Source of the DNA: CAVQLX01 sp963811605
GTDB taxonomy: Bacteria > Desulfobacterota > Binatia > DP-6
Direction of reading: 5' to 3'
Length of the DNA: 64,000 nucleotides
NCBI GenBank assembly: GCA_963811605.1
Contig: CAWESA010000020.1
Coordinates: 1-64,000 of the forward strand
In this document: positions 27,686 to 35,434 of the stretch, piece by piece
Numbering within the stretch: position 1 is the first letter of the stretch
Layout: each line of letters opens with the position of its first letter
Program-made: the position numbers and the translations under genes
The notes under the pieces: model-generated
The model's input: the letters and a program-made list of their open reading frames with translations, nothing else
Databases searched by the model: none
Told to the model about the DNA's origin: nothing

Positions 27686-28225
27686 ATGCGGAGTCTTGTG
27701 GAGCCGCGCGTACGGCGGCTCGTCGCGGAGCACCTCGGCGTCGCCGAGGAGGACCTGTCCCCGGAGCTGTCCCTGGTCGACGATCTGGCCGCCGACTCAC
27801 TCGATTTCGCGGAGCTCGGGCTGGCCGTCGAGGAAGAGTTCGATCTCGCCATCCCGGAGCACGTGCTCGACGGTGTCCGGACCTACGGTGATCTGGTCGA
27901 GGCGGCGATCGGGCTGGCTCGGGCGCGGCTCGAGTCGCAGATTCCGAACGTCTCGGTCGTGGCGCGCGTGCGCCGCCCGGCGCTCGGCGCCGACAGCACG
28001 CTCGAGCGAACCGGGCTGCTCACGCGGTACCTCACGGAGACGCTCGCGGACGACGTGCTGCGGAGCGGCCCTGGAGCGTGCATCGAGGTCATGGTCGCCG
28101 CCCCCGTCCGGGACGACGCGATCCGGCACGTGCGCGACGCGTTCTCGTGGCTCGCGGACCGCGGCGTCCGGGTGATCGTCCAGCGCGACCGCCAGGGCGG
28201 CGCGAGCTGTCAGTCGGCCGCGTAG
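27686..28225 (+). CDS. Acyl-carrier-protein-like protein with C-terminal extension
   Basis: The first about 80 residues are an acyl carrier domain, with the phosphopantetheine attachment motif ADSLDFAEL (Ser in DSLD) and the helix EFDLAIPEHVL. A further roughly 100 residues follow (from about SQIPNVSVVARV) with no recognised family; ACPs are normally about 80 residues in total. An alternative GTG start lies two codons upstream at 27680 and both have AGG-rich sequence before them. The gene converges on rfbA with 1 bp between. A role in lipid or secondary acyl transfer is likely, but the partner enzymes are not here. Confidence 0.82.
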   Translation: MRSLVEPRVRRLVAEHLGVAEEDLSPELSLVDDLAADSLDFAELGLAVEEEFDLAIPEHVLDGVRTYGDLVEAAIGLARARLESQIPNVSVVARVRRPALGADSTLERTGLLTRYLTETLADDVLRSGPGACIEVMVAAPVRDDAIRHVRDAFSWLADRGVRVIVQRDRQGGASCQSAA

Positions 28226-28226
28226 C

Positions 28227-29105
28227 TCAGCCCAGGGGCCACTGCTCGATCAGCTGCGTCAGATAGCGGCCGTATCCCGTCCGCCGCATGCCGTCCGCCG
28301 CCCGCCGGACGTCGTCGAGGCCGATGTAGCCCATGCGCAGGGCGATCTCCTCGAGACACGCCACCTTGAGCCCTTGCCGCTCCTCGATCGCCTGGATGAA
28401 GTTCGACGCCTGGGCCAGCGCTTCGTGGGTGCCGGTATCCAGCCAGGCCACGCCCCGGCCGAGCTTCTCGACGCACAGCTCGCCCATCCGCAGGTAGTGC
28501 AGGTTGACGTCCGTGATCTCGAGCTCCCCCCGGGCCGAGGGCCGGAGCGACGAGGCCACGTCCACCACCCGCCCATCGTAGAAGTAGAGGCCGGTCACGG
28601 CGTAGGACGAGCGCGGCAGGGCCGGCTTCTCCTCCAGGGAGACCGGCTGCCCGGCGCCGTCGAGCTCGACGACCCCGTACCGTTCGGGATCGCGGACGTG
28701 ATACGCGAACACGGTGGCGCCGCGCTCGCGCGTCGCCGCACGCCGCAGGCTCTCGGGAAACCCGTGGCCGTAGAAGATGTTGTCGCCTAGCGCCAGGGCC
28801 ACCGAGTCGCCAGCGATGAAGTCGCGGCCGATGAGAAACGCCTGGGCGAGTCCTTCGGGCCGCGGCTGCACCGCCCACGTGATGCAGAGGCCGATGGAGT
28901 CGCCCGCGCCGAGGACGCGCTGGAATGCCTCCTGGTCGTGCGGGGTGGTGATGATCAGGATTTCCCGGATGCCCGCCAGCATCAGGCTCGACAGCGGGTA
29001 GTAGATCATCGGCTTGTCGTAGACCGGCAACAGCTGCTTGCTCACGCCCAGCGTGAGCGGGTGAAGCCGCGTACCCGCGCCGCCGGCAAGGACGATTCCC
29101 TTCAT
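28227..29105 (-). CDS. rfbA: Glucose-1-phosphate thymidylyltransferase
   Basis: The 292-residue enzyme makes dTDP-glucose, the first step to dTDP-L-rhamnose for surface polysaccharides. The nucleotide-binding signature KGIVLAGGAGTRLHPLT opens the protein. SKQLLPVYDKPMIYYPLS, ALGDNIFYGHG, and YGVVELDG...EKP are typical RmlA blocks. The start overlaps the uracil-DNA glycosylase stop by 4 bp. No rfbB, C or D is adjacent, so the pathway is completed elsewhere. It is the last gene of a minus-strand group starting with the ferritin-like gene. Confidence 0.95.
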   Translation of the reverse strand: MKGIVLAGGAGTRLHPLTLGVSKQLLPVYDKPMIYYPLSSLMLAGIREILIITTPHDQEAFQRVLGAGDSIGLCITWAVQPRPEGLAQAFLIGRDFIAGDSVALALGDNIFYGHGFPESLRRAATRERGATVFAYHVRDPERYGVVELDGAGQPVSLEEKPALPRSSYAVTGLYFYDGRVVDVASSLRPSARGELEITDVNLHYLRMGELCVEKLGRGVAWLDTGTHEALAQASNFIQAIEERQGLKVACLEEIALRMGYIGLDDVRRAADGMRRTGYGRYLTQLIEQWPLG

Positions 29106-29869
29106 CGGATGCGGCCCTTGGTTACCATCCTTCCACGCGGCCGAAAACTCGCACCCGCGGCCAGGGCGGTTGCGCGCGCGAACACGGCGTCGAACATCGG
29201 ACGCGTCAGCGTGCCGGTGAACGTGTTCTGCTGGCTGGGATGGTAGGAGCAGAGGAGGAGCAGGCCCGACGGAAGGCGATGCTCCGCACGGTGCCCGAAG
29301 GCCGGGCGCGGTCGCGGCACGGTCGTTCCGCGCGCCCCCTCGGCAGCCAGGAAGGCATCGTGGGCGATCCGCCCGAGCACCACGACCACGCGCAGCCGGT
29401 CGAGGAGCGCCAGCTCCGCGAGGAGCCAGCGGCGGCAGGTGACCAGCTCCTCGCGGGTCGGCCGGTTGGCCGGCGGCGCACAGCGCGCCGCCGCGGTCAC
29501 CCAGACGTCGCGCAGCGTGAGCCCGTCGTCACGCGCCACGGACGTCGGCTGGTTCGCGAGTCCGGCGCGATGCAGCGCCGCGTAGAGCCAGTTGCCGCTC
29601 TCGTCGCCCGTGAAGATGCGTCCCGTCCGGTTGCCGCCGTGCGCCGCCGGCGCGAGACCGACGACCAGTATCCGCGCCGCCGGGTCGCCGAAACCCGGCA
29701 CGGGACGGCCCCAGTACACCTGCTGGCGGAAGCGAGCGACGCGCTCGGCTGCGACACGGGTGCGATGCTCGACCAGGCGGGGACAGAGCCGGCAGCGGAT
29801 CAGGCGCGCGCCGACCCGGGCGAGCTGCTCATTCGCCACAGAGGATACCGGCAGTGACGAAGAGCGCAT
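29102..29869 (-). CDS. Family 5 uracil-DNA glycosylase (UDGb, 4Fe-4S)
   Basis: The 255-residue protein carries the family 5 active-site block GLAPAAHGGNRTGRIFTGD and the second motif HPSQQNTFTG. Cysteines at CRLC (26, 29) and two more in RCAPPANRPTREELVTC supply a 4Fe-4S cluster. Family 5 enzymes excise uracil, and often hypoxanthine, from DNA and lack the usual catalytic Asp. The chosen ATG overlaps the end of the Hint protein gene by 41 bp. GTG codons 8 to 11 residues later would shorten the overlap. Confidence 0.92.
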   Translation of the reverse strand: MRSSSLPVSSVANEQLARVGARLIRCRLCPRLVEHRTRVAAERVARFRQQVYWGRPVPGFGDPAARILVVGLAPAAHGGNRTGRIFTGDESGNWLYAALHRAGLANQPTSVARDDGLTLRDVWVTAAARCAPPANRPTREELVTCRRWLLAELALLDRLRVVVVLGRIAHDAFLAAEGARGTTVPRPRPAFGHRAEHRLPSGLLLLCSYHPSQQNTFTGTLTRPMFDAVFARATALAAGASFRPRGRMVTKGRIR

Positions 29870-30296
29870 GCGTGTCGCGCACCGTGCCGGTCATCACCTC
29901 GCCCTCCCCCGCCGGCTCGACGCGCACGACGCTGATCGGCGCGCTCGCCTCGGCGCCCTCGAGATCGGGAGGCGCGTATCCCGCCGGATACCGAAAGGCC
30001 GTCTCCAGGCCGTCGCCCGCCATCAGCTCGACCGCCGGCACGGCCTGCATGCCGAGCCGGAAGAACGGATGCCCGCGCGCAGCGAGCACCTCGTGGCCCG
30101 TGCTGAGGACGACACGCACCAGGGGCACCGGGCCGTGCGTGACCAGCTTGATGAGCTGCCGGAAGCCGAGGCCGCCGGAGGGGAGCCGGGTGAGCACCGC
30201 GAAGCCTTTGTTCGGCGTCTCCGCCATCTTGACGGGCCCTTCCGCCGTCTCGACGTGACAGCTCGGCACCAGCCCGCGCTCGGTCGTTCCTTCCAT
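29829..30296 (-). CDS. Stand-alone Hint (intein/hedgehog-type) domain protein
   Basis: The 155 residues look like a mini-intein without a host protein. Block A begins at C13 in SCHVETAEGPVKMAE and leads to FAVLTR. Block B is VRVVLSTGHEVLAARGHPFF with a histidine at 76. A VPAVELMAGDGLET segment follows, and a block G-like end is TVRDTHALFVTAGILCGE. The terminal Asn and following nucleophile needed for splicing are absent (the end is LCGE), so only N-terminal acyl-shift chemistry at C13, or no catalysis, would be expected. AGGA lies just before the ATG. It sits between an HTH gene (9 bp gap) and uracil-DNA glycosylase. The function is unknown; the domain call rests on motif reading. Confidence 0.62.
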   Translation of the reverse strand: MEGTTERGLVPSCHVETAEGPVKMAETPNKGFAVLTRLPSGGLGFRQLIKLVTHGPVPLVRVVLSTGHEVLAARGHPFFRLGMQAVPAVELMAGDGLETAFRYPAGYAPPDLEGAEASAPISVVRVEPAGEGEVMTGTVRDTHALFVTAGILCGE

Positions 30297-30305
30297 GGAT
30301 CCTGG

Positions 30306-30686
30306 TCAGCTCCCGATGGGAAGCGATAGCTGCCGGCGATCGCGTCGGCGGATCGGCACGCGACGCTCCGGCGCGTTGCGTCGGCCGCTGCGCAGCATGC
30401 GCACGGCTTCGTCCACCGGCACGCCTGTGGCCCGCGCGTACCGCTGCAGGGCCGCCCCGAGCGCCAGCAGCTCCGCGCTGCCACCCCACAACCCCGTCAT
30501 CGCGCGCACGCGACGCCACGATGGCACGAGCGTCCCGCGCGTCCAGCGGCGCAGGACGGACGGGTTCACCCGCAGCGCCCGCGCCATCTCACCCGGCCCC
30601 ATGCCGTGCAGCCGGCGCACCGCCTCGAGGTAGACCGGCACCGTCACGATCGCCCCGTTCCCGCGCGACGCCGGAGTCGTCGCCAT
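30306..30686 (-). CDS. Small helix-turn-helix DNA-binding protein
   Basis: The 126-residue protein has a helix-turn-helix at about residues 29-62 (MGPGEMARALRVNPSVLRRW followed by TRGTLVPSWRRV), resembling the XRE/Cro class. The C-terminal half is helical and ends in an Arg-rich tail. It begins 1 bp after the ferritin-like gene stop and ends 9 bp before the Hint gene, so it is part of the same transcript. It could regulate this operon; no operator was identified apart from the inverted repeat in the upstream promoter at 31310-31341. Confidence 0.65.
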   Translation of the reverse strand: MATTPASRGNGAIVTVPVYLEAVRRLHGMGPGEMARALRVNPSVLRRWTRGTLVPSWRRVRAMTGLWGGSAELLALGAALQRYARATGVPVDEAVRMLRSGRRNAPERRVPIRRRDRRQLSLPIGS

Positions 30687-30687
30687 C

Positions 30688-31302
30688 TCACCCCACCACC
30701 GGGGGCTGCGACAGCGGCGACACGCCCTTCGCCACCGACGCCCGGCGGCGCTTCATGCCGCCCAGGTGACGCTCGATGAGGGCGTCGGCGCGCGCCAGCA
30801 GGGCATCGTTCTTGGTGTACCGTTCCACCATGTAGGACAGATCGCCGAGATCGTGCAGCAGGAGCTGGATGGCCCGCTCGCGCCAGCGGGGACTCCGCAC
30901 GACACTCAGCATGTCGACCACCAGGTCCTCGAGCTCCGACGCTTCCACGTCGATCGCCATCTCGAAGGCGCGCTCCACCGACACGCCACCGGCGCGGACC
31001 TCGCGCAGATAGGCCGTGAGCAGACCACGCAGGCGGACGACGGTATGCTCGTCGAACCACACGCGCGTGCCCGTCGCCCGGCTCGGGTCGGACTCGACGA
31101 TCGCCTCCACCAGGGCGAGCGCTCCGCAGTGGCCCGCCTCGTGCCGTGCCATCGAGAACCAGAAATTGCGGACCTCCTCGGGGCGGGGGAAGGCCTGCAC
31201 GAAGGCGACGTAGAGCGCCATCGTCCTCTTCTCGAGCTCGATGGCGATGTCGAGCACCTCCCGGATGGTCGCGCGGCGCGATTTCCGCGACCGGATCGGC
31301 AT
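30688..31302 (-). CDS. Ferritin-like / rubrerythrin-type diiron protein
   Basis: The ATG at 31302 opens a 204-residue all-helical protein. The first helix has EVLDIAIELEKRTMALYVAF (E and Y spaced as in rubrerythrins). The second has FSMARHEAGHCGAL (E-x-x-H ligand pair). Additional Glu/His-bearing helices follow (MAIDVEASELEDL, LLLHDLGDLSYM). This fits a ferritin-like diiron fold for oxidant or iron handling, without a rubredoxin domain. An AAGGGGG stretch precedes the start, but the promoter lies so close that the mRNA may be leaderless. It heads the HTH-Hint-UDG-rfbA group. Confidence 0.75.
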   Translation of the reverse strand: MPIRSRKSRRATIREVLDIAIELEKRTMALYVAFVQAFPRPEEVRNFWFSMARHEAGHCGALALVEAIVESDPSRATGTRVWFDEHTVVRLRGLLTAYLREVRAGGVSVERAFEMAIDVEASELEDLVVDMLSVVRSPRWRERAIQLLLHDLGDLSYMVERYTKNDALLARADALIERHLGGMKRRRASVAKGVSPLSQPPVVG

Positions 31303-31309
31303 CGCCCCC

Positions 31310-31341
31310 TTCTTAGCAAAGGCCCCGCCCGGTTGTAAGAA
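31310..31341. promoter_or_regulatory. Overlapping face-to-face promoters at a palindromic site
   Basis: On plus, TTAGCA (31313-31318), 17 nt, TAAGAA (31336-31341); the GTG at 31349 is 7 nt further. On minus, TTACAA (31338-31333), 17 nt, TAAGAA (31315-31310); the ATG at 31302 is 7 nt further. The outer hexamers form the inverted repeat TTCTTA/TAAGAA. Both transcripts would be leaderless, and one bound protein could control both. Confidence 0.45.
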
Positions 31342-31348
31342 GCGTCCG

Positions 31349-32122
31349 GTGGGGGAGTCCGCCGCAGAGGCGCTCGAGGTGGCCATCGCGGACGCGGGGC
31401 TGCTCCTCGTCGAGCTGGAGAAGTTCCGAGCGGGTCAGGGCGCGGCGGCTGCGTCGCTCCGGTCCGCAGCACTCGCGCTCGGGCAGCGGGCCCGGCGGCT
31501 GCATCGCGCCGGCACGCTGGACCAAGGGGCAGCGGCGGCGCTCCTGGTCGAGGCGGAGGCGCTGCTCGACGCACTCCGAGGCACGCTCGATGCCGTGCGC
31601 GGCTCGGCCGACTTCCGGGCGGCGGTCACCGCCCACGGCGCCGGCGACCATGCCAGGCTGGCGGTGCTGCTGCCCGCGCTCTTCGAGGGGCTCGAGCACG
31701 TGGCGCGGCCGCCCGCCCTGTTCCGATCGGTCACCTGGCTGCGCCGCAACCGTCCGCTGCCCGCCGCCGAGGTCGTGAGCAACATCGTCGGGTTGCGAGA
31801 GGGCGGCATCGCCGCCGAGGGCGACGCGCGGGTTCCCGGGCTCGACCCCGACCTGCCAGCGGTGCCACTCACGGTGGACTCGCCCGGCGAGCCGGTCCTG
31901 CTACGCTTCCCCGCGGGAGCGCTGCCACCGGCCGTCTTCCGGCTGCGCGACACCCATGAGCATCTGGTCCACGTGGCGCGGTTGGTGGCCTCCTTCGAGG
32001 TGGTGGTGCCGGAAGCCCTCGATCTCGAGGAGCTGGGCGAGATCTCGCTCGATCACGCCCGCTACCGATCGCAGCTGGTCGATGCGCTCACGGCCGCGCA
32101 GGTCGAGACGTCGGGCGCCTAG
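31349..32122 (+). CDS. Hypothetical protein, helical N-half and beta-rich C-half
   Basis: The 257-residue protein starts at a GTG supported by a promoter 7 nt upstream. Residues 1-130 are Ala/Leu/Arg-rich and helical (long amphipathic helices such as LVEAEALLDALRGTLDAVRG). The C-terminal part contains VPLTVDSPGEPVLLRFPAGA and a final helix with LEELGEISLDHARYRSQLVDAL. There is no signal peptide or membrane helix, so it is cytosolic. I recognise no family. It shares a bidirectional promoter region with the ferritin-like gene, hinting at a related physiological role. Confidence 0.65.
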   Translation: MGESAAEALEVAIADAGLLLVELEKFRAGQGAAAASLRSAALALGQRARRLHRAGTLDQGAAAALLVEAEALLDALRGTLDAVRGSADFRAAVTAHGAGDHARLAVLLPALFEGLEHVARPPALFRSVTWLRRNRPLPAAEVVSNIVGLREGGIAAEGDARVPGLDPDLPAVPLTVDSPGEPVLLRFPAGALPPAVFRLRDTHEHLVHVARLVASFEVVVPEALDLEELGEISLDHARYRSQLVDALTAAQVETSGA

Positions 32123-32212
32123 GCGCCCGCGACACCTCCCAGGATGCCGCGGGCGCCTCGCGGCGCCATCGCTGGCGACCGCCCACCCCGCCTCCCACCA
32201 ACCCCATCATCG

Positions 32213-33535
32213 TCACCCCCCGAGCCGTGCCTCCAGCAGCGACACGGCTGCACGCAGCTCCGCATCACGGCGGAGCCGCTCCTCGATGGCGCCCAGTGCA
32301 TGCACCACCGTGGAATGGTCGCGGCCGCCAAGCTCCTTCCCGATCGCCCCCAGCGGGGCGTCGGTGTGGCGACGGCAGAGATACATCGCCACGTGCCGTG
32401 GCAACGTGACGCGAGCGGTCCGGGTGGGCGAGAGAAGCTCCGCCCGGCTCACCTGGTAGTGGCGGCACACCTCGCCGAGGATCCGGCCGACCGACTTGCG
32501 TCCCTCGGTCGACGTGCGCAGCAGCGCGAGAGCCTCTCGCACGAGAGCCAGCGTCACCGGACGATGCGCCAGCTGGCGAAAGGCGTCGATGCGGCGAATC
32601 ACACCCTCGATCTGTCGCCCGTTGCGACACCAGTGCTCGGCCAGGTAGGCCGCGACGTCGTCGTCCAGCACCAGGCCGGCGTCGGCCGCCTTGCGACCGA
32701 CGAGCGCCAGGCGCAGCGCAGGATCGGGCGGCTCGATGTCGGCGAGGAGACCCGCGGCCAGACGGCTGCGCAGCGTCTCCTCGAACCCCGGCAGCTCGTG
32801 GGGGGCCCGATCGGACGCGATCACGATCTGCTTGCGGCCGTCCTGGAGGGCGTTGAACGTGTGCATGAATTCCTGCAGCGACCGCTTCTTGTCGCCGAGG
32901 AACTGGATGTCGTCCACGATCAGCGTGCCAATACCGCGGAAGCGCTGGCGGAAGCGCTCCATCTGGTGACGTCTGAGGGCGGCGATCATCTCGTTCACGA
33001 ACGCTTCGGCGGTGAGGAAGGCGACGGTGCCGGGCCAGCCCTCGAGGGCCACGGCGTTGGCGGTCGCGGTCAGGAGATGGGTCTTGCCGAGGCCCGTCCC
33101 GCCATAGATGAAAAGCGGGTTCCAGCGCGCGCCGGGCTCACCCACCACGGCTCGCGACGCCTCGAACGCGACCTGGTTGCTCGTGCCAACCACGAAGGTC
33201 GCGAAGGTGCAACGCGGATCGGTCCTGATGCGCTGGGTCGGCCGCGCCGCGGCCCTGAGGGGCGGGCGCCGCACGGCCGGCTCCGTCTCGAGCGCGCGGT
33301 TGACGACGAGCCTCAACCGGGCGGGATGCCCCGCAACCGTCTCCAGCGCCCGACCGAACGCCTCCGCATGGTGACTCCTGATCCAGTCGAGCCCGAACGC
33401 ACTCGGAACCTCGACCGTGAGCTCATCGGTGTTCCACGCGATCGCCCGCAGCGGCGCGATCCACGTGTCGTAGTCCTTTGCGAGCAGGCCAGCGCGTAGC
33501 TGCCCTCGCACCCCCTCCCAGATGGCCTCGAGCAT
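32213..33535 (-). CDS. dnaA: Chromosomal replication initiator DnaA
   Basis: The 440-residue protein has the four DnaA domains. Domain I is MLEAIWEGVRGQLRAGL...YDTWIAPL; a short Arg/Pro linker follows. The AAA+ domain has Walker A GGTGLGKTHL, Walker B TLIVDDIQFL, and the arginine-bearing FEETLRSRL. The domain IV signature is GGRDHSTVVHALG. It binds DnaA boxes and opens the origin. dnaN is not downstream; the 3' neighbour is a convergent hypothetical gene. A perfect DnaA box lies 61 bp upstream of the start, as expected for autoregulation or an adjacent origin. Confidence 0.96.
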   Translation of the reverse strand: MLEAIWEGVRGQLRAGLLAKDYDTWIAPLRAIAWNTDELTVEVPSAFGLDWIRSHHAEAFGRALETVAGHPARLRLVVNRALETEPAVRRPPLRAAARPTQRIRTDPRCTFATFVVGTSNQVAFEASRAVVGEPGARWNPLFIYGGTGLGKTHLLTATANAVALEGWPGTVAFLTAEAFVNEMIAALRRHQMERFRQRFRGIGTLIVDDIQFLGDKKRSLQEFMHTFNALQDGRKQIVIASDRAPHELPGFEETLRSRLAAGLLADIEPPDPALRLALVGRKAADAGLVLDDDVAAYLAEHWCRNGRQIEGVIRRIDAFRQLAHRPVTLALVREALALLRTSTEGRKSVGRILGEVCRHYQVSRAELLSPTRTARVTLPRHVAMYLCRRHTDAPLGAIGKELGGRDHSTVVHALGAIEERLRRDAELRAAVSLLEARLGG

Positions 33536-33595
33536 CCACCGACCCCTCGTTGTTCCGATCGCCCGTCGGATTCCGCGAGATGCCCAAACGCGGCG

Positions 33596-33604
33596 TTATC
33601 CACA
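33596..33604 (+). promoter_or_regulatory. DnaA box (perfect consensus)
   Basis: TTATCCACA matches the consensus exactly and lies 61 bp upstream of the dnaA start codon. It suits autoregulation by DnaA or a role in an adjacent origin. Confidence 0.7.
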
Positions 33605-33745
33605 CATGGGGAGAACTCACGGAATTCCCCGTGCAATAAGCCGTTGACGGCAGCGGTCGCCTGGGAAAGCCCCCCAACACCACACCCTCCGCCACGCCCC
33701 GGGAGGGACCGCGTCCAACCCTTCACCTGCATCATCTTCAAGAAA

Positions 33746-33795
33746 GTAATATGTTCGCGGGAGCGGTGTGTGTACCGCGCTTCCCTGCATATTAC
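33746..33795. repeat. 50-bp nested palindrome upstream of dnaA
   Basis: GTAATATG (33746-33753) is exactly complementary to CATATTAC (33788-33795). Inside, GGGA/TTCCC and GCGGT/ACCGC pair around a GTGTGT loop. It would extrude as a long cruciform or form a large RNA hairpin. Confidence 0.7.
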
Positions 33796-33898
33796 AAGAT
33801 GGAAGGAGGCGGCGTCGCGGTCGCAAAGACGTAACGTCGCGCGTGTCTTCACGAAAAAAGTTTTCGGTCGCGCGAAGATTTTGCGCGCGCAGACGGCC

Positions 33899-34687
33899 TC
33901 AGCGTAACGGCGCATCGGGCGCGGGCGTGGTCGCCTCGTAAAGCCGCATCGCCTCAGGGATCCAGCCCCGGATCTGCTCGATGCGTGATCCGTGACTCGG
34001 ATGCGTGGAGAGGAACTGTGGTGGACCGCCCTGCGCACCGCTGCTCCGTTCCATGCGCTCCCAGAATCCGATCGCGGCGTGCGGATCGTAACCCGCCTGC
34101 GCCATCAGCAACAGACCGATGTGATCTGCCTCCGACTCCTGGGTGCGACCGTAGGGCAGCAGGACACCGACCTGCGCGCCGAGGCCGTACGCCGCGAGAA
34201 TCGCCGCTCCACCCGTGCCGCCACCGAGCCCGATCGCCAGCGCCTGGCCGCCGAGCTCCGCAACCTCAGCCTGACTGATGCGCTCCGCACCGTGGCGCGC
34301 GATGGCGTGCGCGATCTCGTGCCCCATCACGACCGCGAGCCCCGCCTGATCCTGCGCGATCGGGAGGATGCCCGTGTACACCGCCACCTTTCCGCCCGGC
34401 AGACAGAACGCGTTGGCTTCCCTGTCATTCTCGAGCACGACGAACTTCCACTGGAAGTCCGGACGGTTCGCGACCGCGGCAAGACGCCGCCCGACGGCCT
34501 CGACGGCGCCGTTGGTGGTGGGATCGCGGTCGAGCTGGCTCTTCGCCACCACCTGCTGGAAGGCCTGCGCCCCGAGCGCAGCCTCCTGCTGCGGGCTCAC
34601 CAGGATGAGCTGGCGACGGTTCGTGTAGGGCGCCGTGGCGCATGCGACGACGCACAGGAGCAGTATCGTGACGAGACGACTGCGCAT
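33899..34687 (-). CDS. M48-family zinc metalloprotease, lipoprotein
   Basis: The 262-residue protein has a lipoprotein signal peptide (LLLCVVAC, lipidated C16), so it is anchored in the envelope and faces the periplasm. The zinc motif HEIAH is at 123-127 and the third ligand E185 is in QESEADHIG, as in BepA/LoiP-like M48 proteases. Such enzymes degrade or chaperone outer-membrane proteins. The mature part is a single protease domain without TPR repeats. It follows the DsbA-like gene by 18 bp on the same strand, so a shared envelope-quality role is plausible. Confidence 0.92.
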   Translation of the reverse strand: MRSRLVTILLLCVVACATAPYTNRRQLILVSPQQEAALGAQAFQQVVAKSQLDRDPTTNGAVEAVGRRLAAVANRPDFQWKFVVLENDREANAFCLPGGKVAVYTGILPIAQDQAGLAVVMGHEIAHAIARHGAERISQAEVAELGGQALAIGLGGGTGGAAILAAYGLGAQVGVLLPYGRTQESEADHIGLLLMAQAGYDPHAAIGFWERMERSSGAQGGPPQFLSTHPSHGSRIEQIRGWIPEAMRLYEATTPAPDAPLR

Positions 34688-34705
34688 GGCGTCGCAACCG
34701 ATGAA

Positions 34706-35434
34706 TCAGCCGGCGGGCGGCGTACCCGTCGAGGCCTCGATCATCTGCTTGAAGCCGTCGAATGAACGATTCATCAGCCGCTTCCCGTTCACGAAGATCG
34801 TGGGCGTGCCGGTGACGTCCGCCGACCTGCCCTCCTGCATCTCCCGGTTGATCTGGGCCAGGATCTCCGGCGCCTCCATGTCCTTCTGGAACTGCGGGAC
34901 GTCGAGCTGCAGCTTCTCGGCGAACTCGGTGTACTTCTCCGGGCCGAGCTGACGCTGATTCTCGAACAGCAGGTGCTGCATCTCCCAGAACTTGCCCTGA
35001 CGTCCGGCCGCGAGGGCTGCCTTCGACGCGGGCATCGCATTGGGATGAATGGAGGTGAGCGGGAACTGCTTGTAGACGAGCTTGACGTCCTTCGGATACG
35101 TCTCGAGCACCTGGTTCACGAGTCCTTCGGCCTGGCCGCAGAAGGGACACTGGTAGTCGGAGAACTCGACCACGGTCACCTTGGCGTTCTCCGCGCCCCG
35201 CCACGGCGAGCCGGCGGTGGGGAGGTTGTAGACCTTGTTGGGATCGATCTGCGGGCGTGCGGGCGCCGCTGGTGGCGCCGTCTTGATCTGCTGCACCGTC
35301 TTGTCGAGCGCCGCGATCTTGTCGAGGATGTCCTTCTGGCCTTTCTTGAGCTCCTCGATGTCCGCGGGGTTTCCTCCGCACCCGGCGAGCGACGCGGCGA
35401 GAGCCAGCGCGACGAGTCCATACGCAGTCCGCAT
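34706..35434 (-). CDS. DsbA-family thioredoxin-fold lipoprotein
   Basis: The 242-residue protein has a lipobox LAGC (C19), a short coiled-coil-like segment (25-52) and a DsbA-type domain. The redox site is C96-P-F-C99 (DYQCPFCG) and the cis-Pro loop is TGTPTIFVNG. It should catalyse thiol-disulfide exchange in the periplasm, anchored to a membrane. A GGAGGTT sequence precedes the ATG. Such proteins resemble the DsbA/DsbG-like BdbD group. The window encodes several exported Cys-rich proteins that could be clients. Confidence 0.92.
   Translation of the reverse strand: MRTAYGLVALALAASLAGCGGNPADIEELKKGQKDILDKIAALDKTVQQIKTAPPAAPARPQIDPNKVYNLPTAGSPWRGAENAKVTVVEFSDYQCPFCGQAEGLVNQVLETYPKDVKLVYKQFPLTSIHPNAMPASKAALAAGRQGKFWEMQHLLFENQRQLGPEKYTEFAEKLQLDVPQFQKDMEAPEILAQINREMQEGRSADVTGTPTIFVNGKRLMNRSFDGFKQMIEASTGTPPAG

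Larger units (their letters stand above)
33536..33898. other. dnaA upstream intergenic region, candidate oriC
   Basis: This 363-bp gene-free stretch holds a perfect DnaA box (33596-33604), a 50-bp imperfect palindrome (33746-33795) and an A/T-rich stretch with further inverted repeats (CGAAAA-AAG-TTTTCG at 33852-33866, and GCGCGAAGATTTTGCGCGC just after). Those traits occur at bacterial origins and dnaA promoters. Only one consensus DnaA box was found, so the origin itself may be elsewhere. Confidence 0.35.

Noticed and set aside
33740..33800. Intrinsic terminator for the M48 protease gene
   Set aside because: The palindrome lacks a following T-run and lies about 100-150 bp beyond the stop; its A/T-rich arms fit an origin or operator better.
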